From positions 1 through 5,974 of the forward strand of contig CAUPES010000027.1 in the NCBI GenBank assembly GCA_963510375.1: DNA of 5,974 nt. The letters are read 5' to 3'. A model generated the notes under the pieces. That model saw only the letters and a list, made by a program, of their open reading frames with translations. It was not told the origin of the DNA and did not search any database. The position numbers and the translations under genes are program-made. Position 1 is the first letter of the stretch. Each line of letters opens with the position of its first letter. The stretch comes from Fastidiosipila sp963510375. Lineage in GTDB: Bacteria; Bacillota; Clostridia; Saccharofermentanales; Fastidiosipilaceae. This document shows, one piece after another, positions 1 to 5,873 of the stretch.

Positions 1-51
1 AAACTTTGATTTTAATGGATTTATTGTATCTGTCATCATTATATCACTGTC
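1..51 (-). other. Sequence replacing the expected Walker A end of EcfA domain 2 (possible insertion or rearrangement junction)
   Basis: Read on the minus strand, the ATPase frame is family-like up to codon 298 (bases 54-52) and then continues as DSDIMMTDTINPLKSKF without a stop. This has neither the Walker A lysine nor the helix that follows it in every functional ABC ATPase. The boundary bases read GGGGACAGTG on the minus strand, and two adjacent in-frame ATG codons follow at 39-34. An abrupt change at a fixed point is what an inserted element, a deletion joint or an assembly error would produce. The frame staying open for 51 bases can be chance. I cannot name an element from so short a piece. 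Confidence 0.45.
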
Positions 52-945
52 CCCAGCACCATTTTTCCCAAGAATTCCTATTATATGTTTTCTAGGAAGA
101 TCTAGATGATTGATTTCTAATCCAACCACTTTATTGTAATATACACAAAAATTATCAAGTGCTATTTCATTGGTATACTCAATGTCTTTACTCTCAAACT
201 TAGGAATATGAGAAGATCTTAATCCCATCTCGTGCAACTTCTTGTCTGAAATATCCTTAAATTCCTCAATGCTATAATCCTTGCTAATTCGACCATCTTT
301 CATATAAATAACTCGGTCGACCAAGTCCATTAAATAATATAAACTATGTTCAGCTATGATAATTGTTTTGCCTTGTTGTTTCCAATATTTAAGTATATTT
401 TTTAAATCATCAATGCTTTCAATGTCTAAATTTGATGAAGGCTCATCTAAAACTAAAATAGGGGCTTCCATCACAGCTGTAGATGCACAAGCAATTTTTT
501 GCTTTTCACCACCTGATAAATTAAATAGATTCCTATCTAACAGTTCATGAATGTTTAATGCATAAGCTACCTTTCCTATCCTGTCAAGCATCTCCATTCT
601 ATCAACACCCATATTCTCAAGTCCAAAAGCTATTTCACTTGTAGAATCCACATTAAAAAATTGTGATTTTGGGTTTTGAAATACAGAGCCGACTACTTTT
701 GAAAGTGATTGAATGCTAGTTTGTCCTACTTTTTTTCCATTGATCTCCACTTCACCTTGTAAATCTCCAGTATAATATTCAGGGGAAAGGCCATTAATTA
801 GTCTCGTAAGAGTAGTTTTCCCACATCCAGACTCACCTGTTAGTAGCACAAATTCTCCTTCTTCAATGGATAAACTTATATTAAAAACGCCACCTTGTCT
901 TTCTTTGCTCTTATAGGTAAAGCTAGCATTGTTAAATTTTATCAT
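1..945 (-). CDS. ecfA: ECF transporter double-domain ATPase (EcfA), left-truncated and apparently disrupted in its second ATPase domain
   Basis: This is the energizing ATPase of an ECF-type importer, acting at the inner face of the membrane with EcfT and the S-component encoded just upstream. The reading frame is open from 945 to the window edge (315 codons seen). The first ATPase domain is complete: Walker A GESGCGKTT at residues 37-45, Q-loop FQNPKSQFF at 89-97 (typical of ECF ATPases), signature LSGGEKQ at 143-149, Walker B ILVLDE at 163-168 with Glu168, and switch His200. A second domain begins near residue 253, as in the fused two-domain ECF ATPases. It reaches GKNGAG (293-298), but where Lys-Ser-Thr is expected it reads Asp-Ser-Asp, and nothing after that resembles the family. 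I chose the ATG at 945 because AGGGGG lies 6 bases upstream. An in-frame ATG at 960 overlaps the ecfT stop but has no ribosome binding site. The family call is firm; the gene's integrity is doubtful. Confidence 0.9.
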   Translation of the reverse strand, partial: MIKFNNASFTYKSKERQGGVFNISLSIEEGEFVLLTGESGCGKTTLTRLINGLSPEYYTGDLQGEVEINGKKVGQTSIQSLSKVVGSVFQNPKSQFFNVDSTSEIAFGLENMGVDRMEMLDRIGKVAYALNIHELLDRNLFNLSGGEKQKIACASTAVMEAPILVLDEPSSNLDIESIDDLKNILKYWKQQGKTIIIAEHSLYYLMDLVDRVIYMKDGRISKDYSIEEFKDISDKKLHEMGLRSSHIPKFESKDIEYTNEIALDNFCVYYNKVVGLEINHLDLPRKHIIGILGKNGAGDSDIMMTDTINPLKSKF

Positions 946-957
946 CTCTTTCCCCCT
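946..957 (-). promoter_or_regulatory. Ribosome binding site that sets the ecfA start
   Basis: The minus strand reads AGGGGG at 957-952, then six bases, then ATG at 945. The run begins at the last base of the ecfT stop codon (TGA, 959-957), so ecfA initiates immediately after ecfT terminates. This favours 945 over the in-frame ATG at 960, which forms an ATGA overlap but has no purine-rich site before it. Confidence 0.65.
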
Positions 958-1682
958 CATACTAAAGACCACACTATCAATCCTATAATCAATAGAAAAA
1001 TCAAAAAATCATATTTGCTAAATTTAACCTCAACAAGGCTCGTTCTGCCTTTAACATTATCTAATCCTCTTGTTAATGCTGATGCAGAAAGTTCATCACC
1101 TATTTTGACAACAGAAAACAGGAGCGGGATAATTCTGTACTCTAAAAACAATGATGGATTGGCTTTTGTTTTTTTACTATTAAATCGTATCCCCCTCATT
1201 CGCATAGCATTTGATATTGCCTTATTTTCTTCCTTTAGAGTAGGTATGAAACGAAATACTACAGAAACAGGAATAATAAACGCATTTGGAATTTTCCACT
1301 TTACCATAGCTGCTATAAATTCATTTGGTTTGGTGGAACTAATCGTATAGTATCCCATCATGAAAATAGGAAAAAGCCTTATGACTAATGAGTTGAGCAA
1401 TACATTAATCATGTTTAATATGGATGGTAATTCATACATATTTTTAGTTTTGTTTGAAATAACAGCCAAAACAAATAAAATTCCATATATGGCTGCAGCT
1501 TTGTAATTTTTATTAGATACAAGCAAGAATATAGCGATAGAAACTATCGCTATATCTATACCTATATTGTCATAGACAAAAAACATTATAGTGCTAATGA
1601 ATACCATAAATAATATTTTTGTTCTCGGATCTAAATAAAAGCCTTTCTTTATTGGGGGAACATAAGTTTTGTAAGCCTCCAT
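957..1682 (-). CDS. ecfT: ECF transporter transmembrane coupling protein EcfT (CbiQ family)
   Basis: EcfT is the membrane scaffold that couples ATP hydrolysis by EcfA to movement of the substrate-binding S-component. The 241-residue length is normal for the family. The N-terminus has the usual short lead with a DPRTK motif (residues 18-22). Hydrophobic segments lie at about 23-37, 41-55, 61-76, 90-111 and 134-147, with a final one at about 225-241. The long cytoplasmic part between them carries the two short basic motifs that contact the ATPases: MRMRG (160-164) and ALTRG (202-206), matching the family's paired Ala-Arg-Gly-type coupling motifs. The start overlaps the S-component stop by one base (TAATG). 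Only a weak GGA-type site precedes it, so translation is probably coupled to the upstream gene. A perfect inverted repeat lies within codons 43-51 and is listed separately. Confidence 0.93.
   Translation of the reverse strand: MEAYKTYVPPIKKGFYLDPRTKILFMVFISTIMFFVYDNIGIDIAIVSIAIFLLVSNKNYKAAAIYGILFVLAVISNKTKNMYELPSILNMINVLLNSLVIRLFPIFMMGYYTISSTKPNEFIAAMVKWKIPNAFIIPVSVVFRFIPTLKEENKAISNAMRMRGIRFNSKKTKANPSLFLEYRIIPLLFSVVKIGDELSASALTRGLDNVKGRTSLVEVKFSKYDFLIFLLIIGLIVWSLV
1529..1555. repeat. Perfect 12-bp inverted repeat with 3-base loop inside ecfT
   Basis: The left arm ATATAGCGATAG (1529-1540) and right arm CTATCGCTATAT (1544-1555) are exact reverse complements separated by AAA. In the ecfT message this folds as a 12-pair hairpin with a UUU loop. 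It encodes part of a transmembrane helix (around IAIVSIAI, residues 44-51), so the symmetry coincides with an Ile/Ala-rich pattern. No T-run follows on the minus strand, so it is not an ordinary intrinsic terminator. It could be an mRNA stability or processing element, or a coding coincidence. Confidence 0.85.
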
Positions 1683-2263
1683 TAAGCAATTCCAGCTCTT
1701 TCAAAATGTTTTTTCAACATTTTCTTGCCTAGATTAGCACCTATCACTGCTCCAACAAACATGATGCCAATTGCAGCAATTCCCATCCATGGTGGCATAT
1801 ATTTCGCTAAATCGGTCGCAAATTGCTCACCCATTTGTTGTTTTACTCCTTCCATATAGGTATCTGCCATAACCCACATTGGCATCTGACAGCCTAACTC
1901 AGCACATGAAAACAACCAAAATCCTATTGTATTAACTTTAAAACTTTTATACTTTTTAGTATTCATAACTACATCAGCAATAATTGCCATTGGAATATAC
2001 ACGGCTGGTGCTAACCAAGTGTAACCCATAAAATACCAAAATACTCCTAAAATGATTCCCATTAGAGATACCATTCCAAACTTTTCTACCTTGGTTAGAA
2101 ATAGCATAAATGGAATACCTGTTAATATTGGGATTAATATAAATATGGTAGGATAAAGTATTGGCACAGCCCCTAGCATTCCTGTTACGAAAAATATGAC
2201 TAAATAAATAGCCGTATAAATTCCTACGTTAATTAAATCCTTTGCTGTTAATCGATTCTTCAT
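1682..2263 (-). CDS. ECF transporter substrate-binding S-component, Trep_Strep/MptD family
   Basis: This is a small, strongly hydrophobic membrane protein of 193 residues that would bind the substrate for the ECF module completed by the next two genes. About six membrane segments can be drawn, at roughly 11-31, 36-57, 63-80, 84-100, 111-130 and 158-178. The family assignment rests on length, the N-terminal pattern KDLINVGIYTAIY (8-20), and the basic tail GKKMLKKHFERAG (179-191). Such a tail close to the C-terminus is characteristic of the MptD-type family (Trep_Strep, named for multiple copies in Treponema and Streptococcus). The substrate of this family is not established to my knowledge. 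The start ATG at 2263 has AGGAGG at 2275-2270 with a 6-base spacer. Both lie inside the 3' end of the upstream ABC gene, giving a 35-base out-of-frame overlap. Its stop shares a base with the ecfT start. Confidence 0.88.
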   Translation of the reverse strand: MKNRLTAKDLINVGIYTAIYLVIFFVTGMLGAVPILYPTIFILIPILTGIPFMLFLTKVEKFGMVSLMGIILGVFWYFMGYTWLAPAVYIPMAIIADVVMNTKKYKSFKVNTIGFWLFSCAELGCQMPMWVMADTYMEGVKQQMGEQFATDLAKYMPPWMGIAAIGIMFVGAVIGANLGKKMLKKHFERAGIA

Positions 2264-4013
2264 TGAAATCCTCCTTATTTTGTTTAATCTTCCAGCTTTC
2301 TGTTTCTTCTCTTGCTTCTATAAATTTCTTATAAGTGCCTTCTTTTCTAATTAAATCTTCATGTTTCCCCACCTCCTCTAATTTTCCGTCTTTAAGAACT
2401 ATAATCTGATTCGCATTTTTAACAGTCTTTAACCTATGAGCAACCATTATAACCGTTTTGTTTTTTGTTAAACTTTCTATAGCTACTTGAAGTTTATCCT
2501 CATTTTCTGGATCAACATTTGCTGTAGCTTCGTCAAAAATAATAATCGGGGCATTTTTTATCATAGCCCTTGCTATTGATATTCTTTGTCTTTCTCCGCC
2601 TGAAAGAGATGTGCCACCTTCGCCTATGATGGTTTGATATCCTTCTGGCAAATTCATAATAAAGTCATGGCATTGGGCTTTTTTTGCCACTTCTATGACT
2701 TCTTCCTTCTTAGCTTGTGGTTTGCCAAATTTTATATTATTTTCGATGGTATCTTGGAAAAGATAAACGTCTTGGAATACGGTGCTAATTAAATCCATTA
2801 AGGATTCAAGCGTGTAGTTTTTAATATTGACATCTCCAATCGATATGCTGCCTTGATCCACGTCCCAAAATCTAGAAATAAGCGAACACATTGTGCTCTT
2901 ACCAGATCCACTTGGTCCAATAATAGCTGTCATAGCTTTTTCCGGAATATGAATGGAAACCTCCCTTAAAATAGGTATTTTATCATAAGAAAAGCTAACA
3001 TTATTGAATTCAATATCTGTATGATGAGGCGTAATCTTCTTGCCCTCAATATCCATCTGAGGCATATTTTCTGTTGTTTCTACTTGTTCTATAGAACTTG
3101 TTGCAACTCTTAATGTCGCCATGGCGGATCCTGCGGATTGAATACTTGCAAACACCAGGAATGACATGATGATACACATAATTGCTTTCAATAAATCCAT
3201 GGTGCCATTGATATAAAAATAAAGTGAAAAGACAATCATGGCAACACTGGAAATTCTTAAAACGAGCTCTTGCCCGATGGTATAGGGTGTAAATAATTTC
3301 TCCAAGGCTAGATTGGCTGAGCGACTTTCTTCTAGTGCCGAGCGTACGGTTTGGTCCCCTTTTCCTGTTAAATTAAAGGATTTAATGATCGGCATTCCCT
3401 GGATATATTCCAAAATCATTTCTACTAAAAGAGATTGTGCCTCTTGCCTTTTTGGAGCAAGTGTCCTCGACTTTTTTTCCATGACAGAAGTAATATATAG
3501 ATATAAAACCGTTCCTGCTATAACAATCAGCCCATTTCTCCACTCGAAAAATAAAATCATCAGGGTGAACACAAATGAGTTAATGAAGCCACTCATCATA
3601 ACAACTAAAACCATAGGAGCTGTATTCTCAACGTCATCTAGAACAGTTGTTAAAACACCAGTCACTTTTCCAATATTATTTTCATTAAAGAATCCCATTG
3701 GAACCGTCTTCAGCATTTTTCCTATACTTATTCTTCGATTAGCTACCATAAAATACCCAGCATGAGTTTGATCTAATTGAGCAAAATAGTTGGCAGAAGA
3801 CCTTCCGACAATACTTACCAACAGCATAAGAAAAACCTTCAGTGCTATAAAGGAATTAAAATCTTTTGTCACCAAGGCTTGAAGCACAAAGTAAATGGCT
3901 CCTATTTGCAACATATTGAAGATGGCATACACAAATTCAAAAATAACAGACTTGTTTAAATTTATTCGTTCCTTATCTGCAAATGCCCATATCTTTCGAA
4001 GTCCACTTAACAT
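2229..4013 (-). CDS. ABC transporter half-molecule (membrane domain plus ATPase), second subunit of the pair
   Basis: This is a 594-residue fused ABC transporter subunit with an exporter-type fold. The membrane domain spans about residues 20-295, with segments near 22-48, 56-76, 133-157, 160-178, 245-268 and 273-293. The ATPase domain starts near 333. Its motifs are complete: A-loop Tyr343, Walker A GPSGSGKST 366-374, Q-loop Gln414, signature LSGGERQ 470-476, Walker B IIIFDE 490-495 with catalytic Glu495, and switch His526. A polar tail (about 568-594) extends past the usual end and overlaps the next gene. It starts directly after the TAG of the upstream ABC gene, with AAGGAGGT (4028-4021) inside that gene's last codons. 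It probably forms a heterodimer with the 577-residue subunit. YbtQ/Irt-type siderophore importers share this architecture, as do drug and peptide exporters, so direction and substrate are not fixed by sequence. Confidence 0.92.
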   Translation of the reverse strand: MLSGLRKIWAFADKERINLNKSVIFEFVYAIFNMLQIGAIYFVLQALVTKDFNSFIALKVFLMLLVSIVGRSSANYFAQLDQTHAGYFMVANRRISIGKMLKTVPMGFFNENNIGKVTGVLTTVLDDVENTAPMVLVVMMSGFINSFVFTLMILFFEWRNGLIVIAGTVLYLYITSVMEKKSRTLAPKRQEAQSLLVEMILEYIQGMPIIKSFNLTGKGDQTVRSALEESRSANLALEKLFTPYTIGQELVLRISSVAMIVFSLYFYINGTMDLLKAIMCIIMSFLVFASIQSAGSAMATLRVATSSIEQVETTENMPQMDIEGKKITPHHTDIEFNNVSFSYDKIPILREVSIHIPEKAMTAIIGPSGSGKSTMCSLISRFWDVDQGSISIGDVNIKNYTLESLMDLISTVFQDVYLFQDTIENNIKFGKPQAKKEEVIEVAKKAQCHDFIMNLPEGYQTIIGEGGTSLSGGERQRISIARAMIKNAPIIIFDEATANVDPENEDKLQVAIESLTKNKTVIMVAHRLKTVKNANQIIVLKDGKLEEVGKHEDLIRKEGTYKKFIEAREETESWKIKQNKEDFNEESINSKGFN

Positions 4014-5747
4014 CTAAGCCACCTCCTTTCCACCGATATGTGCTTCCCACATGGCTTGATAAAGTTTATTTTCTTTAAGAAGTTCTTCATGATTGCCACT
4101 TGCTACAAGTTTGCCATGATCGATGAGATAAATCTGGTCTGCATTGGTTATTGTTGATAACCTATGAGCAATCATAATGATAGTTTTTCCCTGAATAAGC
4201 TTATTAATTGCTTTTTGTAAAACTTGCTCATTTTCAGGATCAATATAAGCCGTCGCTTCATCTAATATGATAATTGGAGCATCTTTTATCATGGCTCTAG
4301 CAATGGTGATCCTCTGTTTTTCACCGCCTGATAAATGATTTCCTCCACTCCCTACTTTGGTCTGATATCCATGCTCTAAAGACATAATAAAATCATGACA
4401 ACCTGAAGCTTTGGCAATTTCAATCACTTCTTCATCGCTAGCCGAAGGCTTGCCCATTCGAATATTTTCCATGATGGTATCGTTAAAAAGGAAAACATCC
4501 TGCGAAACAAAAGCAACTAAATCATAGAGTTGTTCAAGTGGAATATTGAATAAATTAATTCCGCCAATCGATATTTCTCCCTGTTCTACGTCCCAGAAAC
4601 CAGCAATTAACTTGGCAATGGTTGACTTTCCTGAACCACTTGGCCCAACAAAGGCATTTAAACTTCGCTCTTGAATCACCATATCGATTCCTTTAATAAC
4701 TTCTTCTCCTGGTTCATAGGAGAAATGTAGATTCTTGATAGCAATGTCATGATTTTTTAAATGAACTCTTTCTCTACGATGAACTTGTTCTGTCCCATTT
4801 AAGATTTCATCAATTCGTCCGACAGTTGTCCCTGTTTGAGCTAAGGCATCGACAAAGTTAATAGCAGCTAGTAAGGGACCGGCTATACCAAGAGAAAGGA
4901 TGATGGTCGTAATAAAGGTTGACATCTCTAAACTTCCATTAATAAACATGATCCAACCAACAGGTAATACCGTAATCAAAGTTGTTGGTGAAATGTTCTT
5001 GGATAAGGACACTGGCATTTGACATTTTTTCATCCAATGATAATAAAATGAAGCATTAGCTATCACTTTATCGGTGAATTTCCCATAGGATTTTTCGCCT
5101 TGATTAAAAGTTTTAATCACTTCAATTCCGCCAACATACTCAACAATTGTTTTATTCATTTCGGTATTGGTCGCAACCGACTTACTATAATCTTCTGCAT
5201 AACCTTTCATAATTAATGACATAAAAAACATACCTACCGGAATTGAAACGAGTGACAATAAAGCCATTCTCCAATCTAAAATTAATAGATAGATGAAGAT
5301 GGATACAGGCCCTAAAATATTCGCCGTCATCTCAGGCAATAAGTGAGCCAAAGGTCGTTCCATTTTTTCTACTTGATCAACAATGATTGTCTTTAAATCA
5401 CCACTATGGGTGTCAATAATCGTACCAAGAGGCATTTTAGGCAGCTTTTCCAAGAGCATGATTCGTACATTTCTTAGAACAGAGAAGGTTGCTTTATGGG
5501 ACTCTGCCAAGGCCTTGGCGTAAAAAATTGGTTTTAAGCAATAGCCAATCAAGATTAGAAAACACCAAGGTAGGTAGAAGGAAAAATCTTTATTTCCAAC
5601 AAACAAACCATAAACAATTTTGCTTACGCCAAAATAAGGCAACATACCTAAAAGAACCCCAATAACTGCCAAGAAAATGGAAAGCTTGAGGCCTTTATGT
5701 TCTCCTTCTGCCAGCTGCAATAGGCGTTTCATATAATTATTTTTCAA
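4014..5747 (-). CDS. ABC transporter half-molecule (membrane domain plus ATPase), first subunit of the pair
   Basis: This is a 577-residue ABC transporter subunit with an exporter-type fold and the first full-length gene of the operon. Membrane segments lie near residues 21-48, 56-78, 138-157, 161-181, 255-270 and 276-297. The ATPase domain runs from about 334. It shows A-loop Tyr344, Walker A GPSGSGKST 368-376, Q-loop Gln416, signature LSGGEKQ 472-478, Walker B IIILDE 492-497 with Glu497, and His528. All are intact, so with its partner it should form two hydrolytic sites rather than one active and one degenerate. No peptidase or other extra N-terminal domain is present, which argues against a bacteriocin-processing exporter. 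The start is TTG at 5747, 7 bases after AAGGAG. An ATG five codons downstream (5732) has no comparable site. Pairing with an ECF module recalls YbtP/YbtQ-like import pairs, but this is inference. Confidence 0.92.
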   Translation of the reverse strand: MKNNYMKRLLQLAEGEHKGLKLSIFLAVIGVLLGMLPYFGVSKIVYGLFVGNKDFSFYLPWCFLILIGYCLKPIFYAKALAESHKATFSVLRNVRIMLLEKLPKMPLGTIIDTHSGDLKTIIVDQVEKMERPLAHLLPEMTANILGPVSIFIYLLILDWRMALLSLVSIPVGMFFMSLIMKGYAEDYSKSVATNTEMNKTIVEYVGGIEVIKTFNQGEKSYGKFTDKVIANASFYYHWMKKCQMPVSLSKNISPTTLITVLPVGWIMFINGSLEMSTFITTIILSLGIAGPLLAAINFVDALAQTGTTVGRIDEILNGTEQVHRRERVHLKNHDIAIKNLHFSYEPGEEVIKGIDMVIQERSLNAFVGPSGSGKSTIAKLIAGFWDVEQGEISIGGINLFNIPLEQLYDLVAFVSQDVFLFNDTIMENIRMGKPSASDEEVIEIAKASGCHDFIMSLEHGYQTKVGSGGNHLSGGEKQRITIARAMIKDAPIIILDEATAYIDPENEQVLQKAINKLIQGKTIIMIAHRLSTITNADQIYLIDHGKLVASGNHEELLKENKLYQAMWEAHIGGKEVA

Positions 5748-5776
5748 TGGAAATCTCCTTTCCTTTTTTCTTTCAT
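5744..5776 (-). CDS. Putative 10-residue leader peptide
   Basis: A mini-ORF encoding MKEKRKGDFH ends in TGA at 5746-5744, overlapping the TTG start of the ABC gene. It has its own GGAGG at 5789-5785, eight bases before the ATG, which is a stronger site than many real genes have. The product is highly basic and too short to assign a function. The likely role is translational coupling: ribosomes finishing the leader re-initiate on the TTG. I see no run of a single regulatory amino acid and no pausing motif, so classical attenuation is not supported. It could simply be an abandoned upstream start, so existence of a stable product is uncertain. Confidence 0.45.
   Translation of the reverse strand: MKEKRKGDFH
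5745..5760 (-). promoter_or_regulatory. Ribosome binding site and TTG start of the first ABC gene
   Basis: The minus strand reads AAGGAG at 5760-5755, a 7-base spacer, and TTG at 5747-5745. The spacing is ideal for TTG and 15 bases too long for the in-frame ATG at 5732. This site lies inside the 10-codon leader ORF, whose stop overlaps the TTG (TTGA), so initiation here may depend on leader translation. TTG is a weaker start codon, which fits a point of translational control. Confidence 0.75.
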
Positions 5777-5796
5777 CTTTAACACCTCCATATGAT

Positions 5797-5826
5797 AGAT
5801 AACTATATTAGCTAACTTAGTTATCT
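5797..5826. promoter_or_regulatory. 30-bp near-perfect palindrome, probable operator of the transporter operon
   Basis: The outer arms AGATAACTA (5797-5805) and TAGTTATCT (5818-5826) and the core TTAGCTAA (5808-5815) share one centre, between 5811 and 5812. Of the 30 positions, 26 are symmetrical; the only breaks are the two two-base steps at 5806-5807 and 5816-5817. It lies between the upstream gene's terminator and the leader ribosome binding site, where a repressor or activator dimer would act. Possible binders are the TetR-like product ending just upstream or an iron-type regulator. The TTAG/CTAA elements recall DtxR boxes, but the even-length symmetry does not match the 19-bp DtxR consensus. 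As RNA it would form an imperfect hairpin close to the ribosome binding site, an alternative mode of control. Confidence 0.7.
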
Positions 5827-5833
5827 TTACTTT

Positions 5834-5873
5834 AAAAAATATAAGGGTGTTTAATACCCTTTCCCTTATATTT
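5834..5873 (-). terminator. Intrinsic terminator after the upstream gene
   Basis: On the minus strand AAATATAAGGG (5873-5863) pairs with CCCTTATATTT (5847-5837) across a 15-base loop. The downstream arm runs into a six-T stretch (5839-5834). The stem is AU-rich apart from the GGG/CCC block nearest the loop. A competing short pairing, AAGGGT with ACCCTT, is possible inside the loop. The upstream gene's TAA (5874-5872) overlaps the base of the stem, so this most simply ends that gene's transcript. On the plus strand no T-run follows. Because the operon follows within 50 bases, partial read-through could also feed it. Confidence 0.75.

Noticed and set aside
38..43. TATAAT on the minus strand near the left edge as a -10 element
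   Set aside because: No -35-like hexamer lies about 17 bases upstream; the closest, TTGGGA, is 22 bases away. Such hexamers are common in AT-rich DNA.
356..550. Plus-strand open frame of 64 codons
   Set aside because: It lies opposite the Walker B and signature region of the ECF ATPase, which is strongly supported on the minus strand.
958..960. ATG at 960 as the ecfA start (ATGA overlap with the ecfT stop)
   Set aside because: No purine-rich ribosome binding site lies upstream, whereas the in-frame ATG at 945 has AGGGGG at good spacing.
895..1350. Plus-strand open frame of 151 codons
   Set aside because: It lies opposite ecfT, whose family motifs are clear. Its translation has no recognisable domain and no ribosome binding site context; it is an antisense shadow.
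3313..3765. Plus-strand open frame of 150 codons
   Set aside because: It is the complement of the membrane domain of the second ABC subunit and shows no motifs of its own.
3777..3959. Plus-strand open frame of 60 codons
   Set aside because: It is antisense to the start of the second ABC subunit, with no features of a real gene.
5797..5826. DtxR-type iron box
   Set aside because: TTAG/CTAA elements are present, but the symmetry is even-length and the spacing differs from the 19-bp DtxR consensus. Only a general operator call is justified.
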